DNA of 64,000 nt from Dehalococcoidia bacterium. GTDB taxonomy: Bacteria; Chloroflexota; Dehalococcoidia; Tepidiformales; Tepidiformaceae. Location of the stretch: the NCBI GenBank assembly GCA_020853755.1, contig JADYYG010000017.1, positions 1 to 64,000 of the forward strand. Reading direction: 5' to 3'. Made by a program: the position numbers and the translations under genes. Every line of letters begins with the position of its first letter. Position 1 is the stretch's first letter. The notes below the pieces were generated by a model that saw only the letters and a program-made list of their open reading frames with translations, did not search any database and had not been told where the DNA came from. Shown one piece after another: positions 17,418 through 26,580 of this stretch.

Positions 17418-19253
17418 CTAGAGTTCGGTTTTCAGAGAACCGAGGAACTCCTCGTTGGTCGATGTCCTCGCGATCCGTTCGAGCAGCCGTTCGGTTGCCT
17501 CGAGCTGATTGGGCGAGTTCTGCGAAATCATAGCTGTCATGCGGCGCACGAGCCAGACACCCTTAAGTGTCCTTTCGTCGAGCAGGAGCTCTTCGCGGCG
17601 GGTGCTGCTCCCCTGGACGTCGATGGCCGGGTAGAAGCGGCGCTCGGCGAGTTTGCGGTCGAGCCGCAGTTCCAGGTTGCCGGTGCCCTTGAACTCTTCG
17701 AATACGACTTCGTCCATGCGCGAACCCGTATCGACGAGGCAGGTGGCGAGGATCGTGAGCGAACCGCCCTCTTCGCACTTGCGGGCGGCGCCGAAGAGGC
17801 GCTTCGGCGGGTACAGCGCGATGGGGTCGACGCCGCCGGAGAGGGTGCGCCCGCTGGGCGGCAGCGCGAGGTTGTAGGCGCGCGTCAGGCGCGTGATCGA
17901 GTCCATCAGGATGACCACGTCCTTGCCGCCCTCGACCAGCCGCTTGGCCCGTTCGAGCGCCATCTCGGCGACGCGGGTGTGGTCCTCCACGGGCTCGTCG
18001 AAGGTGCTGCTGACCACTTCGCCGCGCACGCTGCGCTGCATGTCGGTCACTTCCTCCGGCCGTTCGCCGATGAGCAGGACGATGAGGTGCACGTCCGGGT
18101 AGTTCGTGGCGATGCCGTTGGCGATGTTCTTGAGGAGCATCGTCTTGCCGGCCTTCGGCGGGCTGACGATGAGGCCGCGCTGACCGCGCCCGATGGGAGC
18201 GATGAGGTCGATGAGCCGGTGAGTCAGGTTGTCGGGCGTGGTTTCGAGCTTGAGCTGCTCTTTCGGGAAGATCGCTGTCAGGTTCTCGAAGAACGGGCGC
18301 CGCTTCGCCGTCTCCGGGTCCATCCCGTTCACCGCTTCGACCTTGAGGAGGCCGTAGTACTTCTCGTTGTCCTTGGGATGGCGAACCTGGCCGGTCACGT
18401 AGTCGCCGGCGCGAAGGGCGAAGCGCCGCAGTTGCGACTGCGACACGTAGATGTCGTGCGGGCCGGGCAGCATCGATTCGCCGCGGAGGAAGCCGTAGTT
18501 CCCGTCGTCGCTGACTTCGAGGAAACCGCCCGAGAAGACGTTGCCGCGGGCTTCGGCCTGGTGCTGGAGGAGGCGGAAGATGAGGTCGGTCTTGCGGAGC
18601 ACGGCCGCTTCTTCAAGGCCCATCTCGATGGCCAGTTCGGCGAGTTGTTCGCGCGACTTCTGTTCGAGTTCGGCGATGTTCAACGGAGCCATCTGCGGCA
18701 GGTTCTGCTGTTGGCGCTCCTGGCGGGACGGCCGATCCTCGCGCGGGGAGTAGTCTCCGCCATCCTGCGGGGGCCAGACGCGCTCAGCGCGCTCGCTGCG
18801 ATGTTCGCGGTCACCGCGGTCACGGCCCCAGCGGCGTTCGCCACGGCCTTCACGGCCTTCGCGCTCGCGGAAGTCGCGATCGCGGCGGCTGCCGGGCTGC
18901 GCGGAGTCGGCGCCTTCGGCGGCTTCGTCGCGTTCCCGGCGGAAGACGCGGCCCTGGGGAGGCGTCGTTTCCGCGGCCGGAGCGTCATCATTCGCGCCGG
19001 CGGCCGGAGACTCGTTTTCAGGAGAGCCTTCAGCGGCTTCCGGCTTCGGTTCGCGCTTGAAGGTGCGGCGAACGCGGGGGGCCGGCGCGCCGTCGTCGCT
19101 CGATTCGGCGGCAACGGTGGTGGCGGCTTCGTGAGCGACGACCGCTGCGACGTCCACGACGTCTTCGGGCGGCGGAGCCGCCTTGGCGCGGGTGGTCCGC
19201 CGGCGAGGCGCAGGCGCGGCTTCGATCTCCGCGCTGTGGCCATTCGTGCTCAT
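17418..19253 (-). CDS. rho: transcription termination factor Rho with long N-terminal extension
   Basis: A 611-residue Rho. The first 190 or so residues are low-complexity: alternating Ala/Glu/Pro, then Arg/Asp/Glu-rich repeats. The N-terminal RNA-binding part follows (LNIAELEQKSREQLAELA, then the cold-shock-like LEVSDDGNYGFLR). The ATPase domain has Walker A SPPKAGKT and the R-loop/Q-loop regions intact. It terminates transcription as a hexamer. The extension resembles those of Actinobacteria and other GC-rich bacteria, which add RNA affinity. An in-frame TTG at 19283 is an alternative start; neither has a clear ribosome site. Confidence 0.96.
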   Translation of the reverse strand: MSTNGHSAEIEAAPAPRRRTTRAKAAPPPEDVVDVAAVVAHEAATTVAAESSDDGAPAPRVRRTFKREPKPEAAEGSPENESPAAGANDDAPAAETTPPQGRVFRRERDEAAEGADSAQPGSRRDRDFREREGREGRGERRWGRDRGDREHRSERAERVWPPQDGGDYSPREDRPSRQERQQQNLPQMAPLNIAELEQKSREQLAELAIEMGLEEAAVLRKTDLIFRLLQHQAEARGNVFSGGFLEVSDDGNYGFLRGESMLPGPHDIYVSQSQLRRFALRAGDYVTGQVRHPKDNEKYYGLLKVEAVNGMDPETAKRRPFFENLTAIFPKEQLKLETTPDNLTHRLIDLIAPIGRGQRGLIVSPPKAGKTMLLKNIANGIATNYPDVHLIVLLIGERPEEVTDMQRSVRGEVVSSTFDEPVEDHTRVAEMALERAKRLVEGGKDVVILMDSITRLTRAYNLALPPSGRTLSGGVDPIALYPPKRLFGAARKCEEGGSLTILATCLVDTGSRMDEVVFEEFKGTGNLELRLDRKLAERRFYPAIDVQGSSTRREELLLDERTLKGVWLVRRMTAMISQNSPNQLEATERLLERIARTSTNEEFLGSLKTEL

Positions 19254-19457
19254 GAGTTGGGCTTGCGTTTCAGTATCTTCCAATGGGGACTACCAGGGTG
19301 ATGCAGAGTGATGTCCGGGGACGGACGGGAAAAAGTGCTGAGCGAAAGATCTGCCGCGCCCGTTTTGGTTGCTCTCTGGGCGCCGGGAGAAAAGGTGGAG
19401 GGGCTGGCTGTGCTCGCTTCGCACTCCGTGCCAGCACAAACACATTACGACGCGCCA

Positions 19458-19489
19458 CAGCGGCATGCAACATTTCCGCTGACATGCCG
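19458..19489 (-). promoter_or_regulatory. mutually exclusive hairpins in the rho leader region
   Basis: In the 280-base gap between rho and the ceramidase-like gene, CAGCGG (19458-19463) can pair with CCGCTG (19476-19481), while CGGCATG (19461-19467) can pair with CATGCCG (19483-19489). The two stems share bases 19461-19463, so only one can form. If transcribed toward rho this would look like an attenuator, but it is about 200 bases upstream and could be chance in GC-rich DNA. Confidence 0.25.
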
Positions 19490-19533
19490 GCTGCCGCTGA
19501 CTCGCCCTGCCGCTGCGTGTAGGCTTGCGGACG

Positions 19534-20853
19534 ATGCGAATCGGCGCCGCCACCATCGATATCACGCCGCCCGTGGGAACCCCGCTCGACGGGTACGGCG
19601 GCCGGACGGATGTGTCCCTGGGCGTGCATGACCCCCTGTTCGCGCGGGTGCTCTACCTCGATGACGGAACGACGCAGGCCGCGCTCGCCGTGTGCGACCT
19701 GATCGGCATCGGCAGCGGGCTGGCCGAACGGGCGAAGGAGTTGATCGCCGAACGGCCGGGTATCCCGGCTTCGAACGTGATGCTTTCGGCGACGCACACC
19801 CACGCCGGCCCCGCGGGCGTCAGAGGGCGCGGCGAGGCCTCGCTGGTCGAACAACTGGCACGCAAGGTGGCGGGCGCCGTGCGCGTGGCCGAACGGAACG
19901 CGGTCGAAGGGGTCCTTAAGCACGGGACAGCACATCTTTCAAGCTTCGCCCAGAACCGGCGTCACCCCGATTGGCCGATTGACACCCGTCTCGACGTGGT
20001 CGCCGCCGACACGCCGGACGGCCGGAACATCGCAACGGCGGTGCGCTACGCCTGCCACGCCACCGTCCTCAACTTCGACAACCTCGAAATCACGGCCGAC
20101 TACCCCGGCGAACTCTGCCGGACGGTGGAATCAGTAATTGGCGGCGGTTCGCAGGCGCTCTTCTTCAACGGTGCCTGCGCGAACATTAACCCGGCGTGGA
20201 CTCGCCAGGACTTCCCGAACGTCCGCCGCATCGGTTCGATTGCCGGCGCGAAAGCCGCGGCACTCTCGCAGGAGTTGCGGCCGCTCGGGCATAGCCACCA
20301 GGGCGACAACATCCGCTGGGACGAGCACACGGCGAAAGCGGTCGAAGGCACGCTCGTGACCGGCCTGCTGCGGGTGGCCTCGCGCAGCTTCGCAGCGCCG
20401 TACCGCCGGGGACCGGACGACTCGTTGATAGCCGCTCAGCTCGACGAACTCGAACGAGAGTTCCGGGCGTCCAGCCCGGGGCTTTCTCCGGATGCCCGCC
20501 GCGAGGCCATGGCTCGCCTGAGCGCGGCTCGCGGTGAGCGACTGTCGCTCCTTCGCGTGCGCGGCAAAGGGGAGACACGCCAGCAGACGGTGCAGGCCTT
20601 CGCCCTCGGCGACAACCTGCACCTCGTGGCGCTCCCCGGCGAGGTGTTCTACGAGACCGGCGAGGACATTCGCCACCGGTCGGGGCTGGCCAACCTGCTG
20701 GTCGTCGCGTACGCGAACGATTACCCCGGCTACTTCTGCCGGCCGGAAGCGTACGAACAGGGCGGCTACGAAGCGGGCGTTACGCCGTTCGCGCCAGGAG
20801 CCGACGGCCTGCTCGCCGACGCGGCAGTCGAAGCCCTGCGCGCCGTGTCGTGA
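19534..20853 (+). CDS. neutral ceramidase-like (alkaline non-lysosomal) hydrolase
   Basis: A 439-residue protein with the N-terminal neutral/alkaline ceramidase fold: IGAATIDITPPVGTPLDGYG at the start, then the histidine motif SATHTHAGP and later RYACHATVL. Family members use zinc to hydrolyse an amide, but bacterial single-domain versions have mostly unknown substrates. There is no signal peptide, so it is probably cytoplasmic. The ATG at 19534 is preferred: TAGGCT (19520-19525) lies eight bases upstream. A PIG-L-type deacetylase follows 68 bases later, so both may act on amide-linked sugars or lipids. Confidence 0.85.
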   Translation: MRIGAATIDITPPVGTPLDGYGGRTDVSLGVHDPLFARVLYLDDGTTQAALAVCDLIGIGSGLAERAKELIAERPGIPASNVMLSATHTHAGPAGVRGRGEASLVEQLARKVAGAVRVAERNAVEGVLKHGTAHLSSFAQNRRHPDWPIDTRLDVVAADTPDGRNIATAVRYACHATVLNFDNLEITADYPGELCRTVESVIGGGSQALFFNGACANINPAWTRQDFPNVRRIGSIAGAKAAALSQELRPLGHSHQGDNIRWDEHTAKAVEGTLVTGLLRVASRSFAAPYRRGPDDSLIAAQLDELEREFRASSPGLSPDARREAMARLSAARGERLSLLRVRGKGETRQQTVQAFALGDNLHLVALPGEVFYETGEDIRHRSGLANLLVVAYANDYPGYFCRPEAYEQGGYEAGVTPFAPGADGLLADAAVEALRAVS

Positions 20854-20921
20854 CCGTGGCGCTCGCCTTCGGACCGCAACGCCGGTAGATTCGGCGGTCA
20901 CACCCTGCCACGGAGGCGCTC

Positions 20922-21734
20922 ATGCCCGGCGCGCTCGTCCTCACCGCTCACGGCGACGATATGGAGTTCTTCGCGGGAGGGACCATCGCTCTCCTTTGCG
21001 AACGTGGCTGGGACGTCGATGTCCTCATCGCCACCGATAACAGCCGAGGCACCTTCGAACTGTCGACGGAGCAGATGTTCGGTCTGCGGCTGAAGGAAGC
21101 GGACGCGGCCGCGCAGGTCCTCGGGGTGCGCAGCGTGAGTTGCCTCGACTACCCCGACGGCTTTCTCTGCGAGACGCCGCACACCACGCTCCGCGGGCAA
21201 TTCATGGACGCGATTCGCCGCCACCGGCCGGGTATCGTCTTCACCTGGGACCCGTGGGCGCCGTACGAGAACCACCCGGACCATCGCGCGGTGAGCTGGG
21301 CGGCGATGGAAGCCGCCTCGTTCGCCCACTTCCCGCTCTACTACCCGGAACAACTGGCGGGCGGTCTCGAGCCGTACTATGTGCCGGAGGTGTGGTACTT
21401 CGCCAAGAACCCGGTGGACGTGAACAAGCGGGTGGCCCTTTCAGACGCCGCCATCCAGAAGAAGATTGACGCGCTCTGCTGCTACGACAGCCAGATGGTG
21501 CTGACCCTCCGCGACCACCAGATCGCGATCGAATCCGCGCCGTACGACGTGCCTCGAATCACCGGGCTCGACCCCCACGATTACCGCGCCTACATCGACC
21601 ACACCGTGCGGCGCGGGGCGCTGCGGGCCGGCCGCGAAGCCGGGATGGAGTACGCCGAGCAGTTCCGCCGAACACGCTGGGGCGGCACCGAACGCCAGGC
21701 CCCGGACGGGACCATCCCACCGGACCCGGTGTAG
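20922..21734 (+). CDS. PIG-L/LmbE family deacetylase-like protein
   Basis: A 270-residue protein of the PIG-L (GlcNAc-PI de-N-acetylase, LmbE) family. The first zinc motif, usually HPDDE, reads AHGDDMEFFAGG, so H10, D12 and D13 remain but Pro and Glu are changed; the second motif ENHPDHRAVS is intact. Such enzymes remove acetyl groups from N-acetylglucosamine-type substrates, for example in thiol-cofactor synthesis. The substitution of the motif Glu makes the exact activity uncertain. GGAGG precedes the ATG, and TAGATT at 20887-20892 may be its own -10 box. Confidence 0.85.
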   Translation: MPGALVLTAHGDDMEFFAGGTIALLCERGWDVDVLIATDNSRGTFELSTEQMFGLRLKEADAAAQVLGVRSVSCLDYPDGFLCETPHTTLRGQFMDAIRRHRPGIVFTWDPWAPYENHPDHRAVSWAAMEAASFAHFPLYYPEQLAGGLEPYYVPEVWYFAKNPVDVNKRVALSDAAIQKKIDALCCYDSQMVLTLRDHQIAIESAPYDVPRITGLDPHDYRAYIDHTVRRGALRAGREAGMEYAEQFRRTRWGGTERQAPDGTIPPDPV

Positions 21735-21737
21735 CGG

Positions 21738-22262
21738 TCACTCCTGCACGAGCCGGTTCATCTCCTGGACGATGTGCCAGTAGCGGGTGGTGGCCTGCAC
21801 CTTCAGCCGCTTTTCGAGCGACCCGTTGAGGTCGAATCCCGGCGGCCGGTCGACGGGCAGCACGGAGAACAGTTCGCGGTCGCGCAGGAGGACGGCGCTT
21901 TCGCTGCCGGCAGCCATGTCCGCAGCGCCGGGCGGCACTTCGGTGCGAAACAGCGTGACGAACCGCGTGTAGGCGTCCGGGCTGAATGGCTCGAAGGCGG
22001 TGCAGGCGGCGAGGTTCCTAACGTCGTCAGCCGTGCGGACAATCGCCGCGGCGTTACGCAGGCCACGGTCTACAAGCGCCGTTTCAAGCCGCAGGGCCGT
22101 CTCCTCCGGGCCGTCCGTGGATTCGAACACGAGGTTCCCCGACTGCAGGTACGTCGTCACGCGGTCGAAGCCGGCGGCCTCACAGAGGGCGCACAGGTCC
22201 GCCATCTTGATGCGGTTGTGGACGCCCACGTTGATCGCGCGGAGGAACGCTGCATAGCGCAT
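21738..22262 (-). CDS. DUF1697 family protein
   Basis: A 174-residue protein starting YAAFLRAINVGVHNRIKMADL and containing TYLQSGNLVFES, the hallmark opening of DUF1697 proteins. The function of this family is unknown; members are small, soluble and widespread. The ATG at 22262 has TAAGCT (22269-22274) six bases upstream, suggesting a leaderless transcript. It converges with the PIG-L gene, three bases apart. Confidence 0.92.
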   Translation of the reverse strand: MRYAAFLRAINVGVHNRIKMADLCALCEAAGFDRVTTYLQSGNLVFESTDGPEETALRLETALVDRGLRNAAAIVRTADDVRNLAACTAFEPFSPDAYTRFVTLFRTEVPPGAADMAAGSESAVLLRDRELFSVLPVDRPPGFDLNGSLEKRLKVQATTRYWHIVQEMNRLVQE

Positions 22263-22306
22263 CGCATCAGCTTACTCGCCGCGGATACAGTCCCGACGGC
22301 CGGCTG

Positions 22307-24568
22307 TCAGTACACCCAGGTCAGTTCGTAGCGGACGATGGAGACATCGGTCTTCGCCGGCTTCACGGTGCGCGTTTCGAAGCGGGCGATATCGGGCGCA
22401 TCGAGCGCGGCGCGCTGGTCCCGGAGCTGCTGCAACTGTGCTTCGAGCGATTCCTTCCGGCTTTCAGCCGTGTTTTCCATCCGGTTCTTCGTCAACACGC
22501 CGCCCATGCCGGTCGTCTTCACGCGCTTCGATTTGCCGGTGAAGACGTTGAGGTTCGCGAGGATGGCGGACAGCACCGACATCCACTTCTCGAACTTGCG
22601 GCCCTTGATCTCCTGCGAGCGCGTGGCGATGTCCCGTTCGAGCTTCGCGATTTTCGTGTCAAGCGCTTCGCGCCTGGTCGAAACGCCGCTGGACGTGCCG
22701 ACGCGGAGGGCGAAAGCGGCCGAGTCCTCGCCCGGGAGGGAGAACAGCTTCGTCTGCGGGTCGTAGAGCAGGGTGGCGGCGAGGCGGTCATCGAGCCGGT
22801 CCTTGAGGGTGCGTTCGATGGTCTTCGCCCCACCGGTGGCCGCGACGAAGCCGGGGAGGTCGCCGTAGCTCAGGCCGGGCGGCGGCGCATCGGTCAGCCG
22901 GTCAATGTCGAGGTCGAGGGGATCCTGCTCCGTGAACTCGCCGGCCGCCATCTCGGGCGTGAGCCGGAAGCCCATCGTCTTCTGCATCTCTTCGCCTGAC
23001 TTGTAGCGCACCGCTGCCCGGACGATGACATACGGCTCCGCCATCGTGCCGCCGCGCAGGTTGAAGTATTTCGCCTTGAGCGGCGCGGGCAGCGGCGGAG
23101 CTGCCGTGGGAACGGGCGGCGGAGGCGCTGCCGGCGCCGCCGAGGCATCTGCTGGCGCACTCGCAGCCTTCTGGAGCGCTGCGCCCGCGACGTCTTCACC
23201 CAGGCGGCGAATCTCGTCACGGGTGATGGGCCCGCGCAGGTACGACATCACAAACCGCGAGTTCACCAGTTCCGGCGCCCTGCGGTGGATGTCGTGGACA
23301 AGGAACACGCGCTTCTGGACCGACGCGATGAGTTGTTCGAACGGGACATCGTGAGCCGCATCGGCGAGGGCCGCTTCGATGCCCTGTTTCACGCGGTTCT
23401 GGTCCTGCTCGGTCTGCAGGCGCCCGATGGCCCAGAAGCCCATGTTCGCGAGGCCCTTGTAGTCGATGTCCACCGGGTTCTGGGTGGAAAGGAGCACGCC
23501 GACGCCATACGCCCGGGCCTGCTTCAGCAGCGTGAGCAGCGGCTTCTTCGTCGGCGGGTTCGCGGAGGGCGGGAAGTACCCGAAAATCTCGTCCATGTAG
23601 AACAGCAGGCGCAGTTCGCTCGTGCCCGGCTGCTTCCGCATCCACGTCTTCAGCTTGTTCAGGACGAGCGAGGTGACGAACAGGCGCTGGTCGTCTTCGA
23701 GGTGCGCCGTGTAAATGATCGAAAGCTGGGGCAGCCCGTCGGGCGTCCGCACCCACTTCTCGATGTCGATTGGTTCGCCCTGGCGCCAGACTTCAAATGG
23801 CGGCGACGCGACCAGGTTGTTGAGCGCGAACATCAGGCCGTTGCGGTCCTTCTGCGGGAAGAACGCCTCCATCGGCAGCGCACCAACCTTGTCGATCGGC
23901 GGATTCGCGACCTGCCCGATGAGCGCCGGGAGGTCGAGGCTCTGGCCCTGCCGCCATGCGTTCTCGATGAGGCTGAAGAGGAGGATGTACTCGCGGCTGC
24001 TGACCTGGTCGGCCTCGATTTTCACGAGCCCGAGGAGGGCCGTCACCACCGAGTCGATCTCATCGCGCAGTTCCTCTTCGTTGCTTTCGAAATCGACACC
24101 CGGCGCTTCGAGCGAGTCGATCAGGTTCAGCGGGATGCCGGCCGTCGCGCCGGGGGTGTACATGCGGATGCGGTGGCCCTTCGTGTAAGCGGCCACGTCG
24201 GCGGCTTCGATTCCCCAGTCGTGCAGGCCCTTCGTCCAGAGCTGGCTTGCCGCTTCCGCCATTTCGGCGGTGGTCTTGCCCTCGCGTGTGGCCTCGTCCT
24301 TATCCACCCAGGGCTCGAACTGGTCAGGCGCGAGGCGGTCGAAGGCGAGGGCGAGGTTCCCCATGTCGCCCTTCGGGTCGATGACGATGACCGGGACGCG
24401 GCTCTTCAGCAGTTCTTCGATGATGCCGATGGAGAACCCGGTCTTGCCGGAGCCTGTCATGCCGATGACGATGCCGTGGGTGGTGAGGTCCCCGGAATCG
24501 AGCATGAACGGGTCGCCGAGCGACTTGTCCGCGGCATTGAACTTCTTGCCAACGTAGAGATCGGCCAT
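22307..24568 (-). CDS. HerA-type ATPase (DUF87/DUF853-like)
   Basis: A 753-residue AAA-fold ATPase of the HerA/FtsK group. Walker A is GMTGSGKT (residues 36-43), just after a beta strand as in HerA; Walker B is LLFYMDEI (D326, E327); and LLSTQNPVDIDYKG is the typical sensor-like segment after it. A Pro/Ala linker (about 475-500) separates the ATPase from a C-terminal domain with a coiled-coil stretch ending in TKIAKLERDIATRSQEIK. It could move DNA or another polymer, but its partner is unknown: there is no nurA or nuclease gene beside it. A DUF853-like housekeeping role is plausible. Confidence 0.85.
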   Translation of the reverse strand: MADLYVGKKFNAADKSLGDPFMLDSGDLTTHGIVIGMTGSGKTGFSIGIIEELLKSRVPVIVIDPKGDMGNLALAFDRLAPDQFEPWVDKDEATREGKTTAEMAEAASQLWTKGLHDWGIEAADVAAYTKGHRIRMYTPGATAGIPLNLIDSLEAPGVDFESNEEELRDEIDSVVTALLGLVKIEADQVSSREYILLFSLIENAWRQGQSLDLPALIGQVANPPIDKVGALPMEAFFPQKDRNGLMFALNNLVASPPFEVWRQGEPIDIEKWVRTPDGLPQLSIIYTAHLEDDQRLFVTSLVLNKLKTWMRKQPGTSELRLLFYMDEIFGYFPPSANPPTKKPLLTLLKQARAYGVGVLLSTQNPVDIDYKGLANMGFWAIGRLQTEQDQNRVKQGIEAALADAAHDVPFEQLIASVQKRVFLVHDIHRRAPELVNSRFVMSYLRGPITRDEIRRLGEDVAGAALQKAASAPADASAAPAAPPPPVPTAAPPLPAPLKAKYFNLRGGTMAEPYVIVRAAVRYKSGEEMQKTMGFRLTPEMAAGEFTEQDPLDLDIDRLTDAPPPGLSYGDLPGFVAATGGAKTIERTLKDRLDDRLAATLLYDPQTKLFSLPGEDSAAFALRVGTSSGVSTRREALDTKIAKLERDIATRSQEIKGRKFEKWMSVLSAILANLNVFTGKSKRVKTTGMGGVLTKNRMENTAESRKESLEAQLQQLRDQRAALDAPDIARFETRTVKPAKTDVSIVRYELTWVY

Positions 24569-24704
24569 GCATCACCTTCCCGGGCAGGATGCGGCAAAGG
24601 GTACCCTTCGCCCTCGCAGGGGGCCATGTGGGCGGCCGCCCGCTTACCGCGCACTTTAGGCGAGCGTCCGTATAGTTCGGTTCACCTGAAGTTCCGGAGA
24701 CTGC

Positions 24705-25862
24705 ATGACCACCACCGAGACCGCCCTCAACGCGAAAGTCCACGCCCTGCTCGAAAATCAGGTTGAGCGGGGCACACAGCTTGGCACCCAGGTGGCCGCC
24801 TACCGCAACGGCGAACTCATCGTCGACACCTGGGCGGGCCAGATGGGCATAGACGACCCGCGGCCGGTCAACGGGGACACCCTTTTCAGCAGCTTTTCGA
24901 CCACGAAGGGGCCGGCGGCGCTGGCCCTCCACATCCTCGCAGACCGCGGGCTCATCGATTACCAGGCCCCGGTGGCGAAGTACTGGCCGGAGTTCGCGGC
25001 GAAGGGCAAGGAGAACGTGACCGTCGCCCAGGCGATGAGCCACCAGGCCGGACTCCACACCGCGCCCTCGCGCGAGATCATGCTCAACTGGGACCGCGCG
25101 ATCGATTACATCGCCAGCGGGACGCCGGCGTGGGCGCCCGGCACAGCGACCGGGTATCACGCGCTCACCTACGCGTGGGTCGTCGGGGGCATCGTGCAGG
25201 GGGCCAGCGGCCGCCACATCAAGGACGTCCTTCGCGAGGAGATCGCGGAGCCGCTCGGCGTGGCCGACTCGTTCTACGTGGGCATCCCGGACGGCCTCGA
25301 AAACCGCCTGGCCACGCTCCAGACGCCCCCTGAGTTGACGCCTGAGGAAGCCGCGAAGAGCCCCATGGCGGCAGTCCCTCCGGACCACGACTTCTTCAAG
25401 GCGATGCCGCGCGACTCCGGGTTGAACTTCAATGACATGGAAGTCCGGCAGGCCTGCATTCCCTCGGCGAACGGCCACTTCACAGCCCGTGCCCTTGCCC
25501 GGATGTACGCGGCACTGGCAAACGGCGGCCAGATCGACGGCGTGCGGCTCGTGTCGCAAGCGCGCATCGGGCTCATGAGCACCATCCAGACCCGGGAGCC
25601 GGATCGCGTACTGTTTATGCCGATGCGGAAGAGCATCGGCTTCTTCAACGGCGGCAAGATGATGGGCGTGAACACCGTGACCGGCCCGCGCGAGACGGCG
25701 TTCGGCCACTCCGGCGCGGGCGGGTCGACCGCTTTCGCCGACCCGGAAGCCGGCCTGAGCATCGCGGTGACCATCAACCGGATGCAGAACAACCTCCAGG
25801 GCGAAGGCCCGGCCTCTGAGATCTGCGAACTGATCCGGAACGAACTCGGGGTCAATGGCTAA
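24705..25862 (+). CDS. serine hydrolase of the class C beta-lactamase/esterase family
   Basis: A 385-residue protein of the beta-lactamase-fold esterase group (EstB-like). The nucleophile motif is STTK (S65 to K68) and the C-terminal motif is GHSGAGGS. There is no signal peptide, which argues against a periplasmic beta-lactamase and for a cytoplasmic esterase or peptidase. TATAGT at 24671-24676 is a possible -10 box, and a purine-rich GGAGA precedes the ATG. Confidence 0.9.
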   Translation: MTTTETALNAKVHALLENQVERGTQLGTQVAAYRNGELIVDTWAGQMGIDDPRPVNGDTLFSSFSTTKGPAALALHILADRGLIDYQAPVAKYWPEFAAKGKENVTVAQAMSHQAGLHTAPSREIMLNWDRAIDYIASGTPAWAPGTATGYHALTYAWVVGGIVQGASGRHIKDVLREEIAEPLGVADSFYVGIPDGLENRLATLQTPPELTPEEAAKSPMAAVPPDHDFFKAMPRDSGLNFNDMEVRQACIPSANGHFTARALARMYAALANGGQIDGVRLVSQARIGLMSTIQTREPDRVLFMPMRKSIGFFNGGKMMGVNTVTGPRETAFGHSGAGGSTAFADPEAGLSIAVTINRMQNNLQGEGPASEICELIRNELGVNG

Positions 25863-25910
25863 GCGGCGGGCAGCCGTGTCTCCGGGTAGCGAAGCCGGTA
25901 CGATTGGCCT

Positions 25911-26543
25911 GTGACTCAATACCAGGCGGCCATCTTCGACATCGGGGGAGTGCTCACCCACTCCCCCGTCACGCGCATCAAGCAGTTCTGCATCGACCAT
26001 CGCATCCCCGACGAGGTGCGCTGGGCGATTTTCGCGCCCGAAGACGGTCCGTGGTCCCGCTTCGAACGCAGCGAACTCTCGCGGGAAGCGTTCGCCGATG
26101 AGTTCGACCAGCACGTGCGCCCTTCCGGCACGGACGCCACCGGCCCGTTCTTCATGGAGTGGTTTTTCAAGGGCTTTGGCGAGCGCACCGAGGTGGTCAA
26201 CGCCGTCCGCTTCCTCCGCGGCAAGGTCAAACTCGGGGCGATCACCAACAACGTCGTCCGCGATGAACCGGCTGCCACCCGCACCTCCGGCATCGACGTG
26301 CAGAGCCTCTTCGACGTCGTCGTCGAGTCAGCCATCGAAGGCGTCCGCAAGCCCGAGCCGCGCATCTACCAGATCGCCTGCGAACGGCTCAGCATCGAAC
26401 CGTCGCGCGCCGTCTTCCTCGATGACCTGGGCGCGAACCTGAAGGGCGCGCGCGCGCTCGGCATGCACACCATCAAGGTCGACGACACCCTCAGCGCGCT
26501 CGACGAACTCGAGGCCGCGCTCGGCATCGCCCTCCCCCGCTGA
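25911..26543 (+). CDS. HAD-family phosphatase-like hydrolase
   Basis: A 210-residue HAD hydrolase. Motif I is FDIGGVLTHSP: the nucleophilic Asp is present and the second Asp is Gly, as in the ACAD10/epoxide-hydrolase N-terminal and YihX-like subfamily. Later motifs GAITNN and KPEPRIY with VFLDDLGANLKGA are intact. It probably dephosphorylates a small phosphate ester. The start is GTG with TACGAT (25899-25904) six bases upstream, a leaderless pattern. Confidence 0.88.
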   Translation: MTQYQAAIFDIGGVLTHSPVTRIKQFCIDHRIPDEVRWAIFAPEDGPWSRFERSELSREAFADEFDQHVRPSGTDATGPFFMEWFFKGFGERTEVVNAVRFLRGKVKLGAITNNVVRDEPAATRTSGIDVQSLFDVVVESAIEGVRKPEPRIYQIACERLSIEPSRAVFLDDLGANLKGARALGMHTIKVDDTLSALDELEAALGIALPR

Positions 26544-26580
26544 GGTCGTCTTGGGCACATTGAATGCTTAGACTGCGCCC

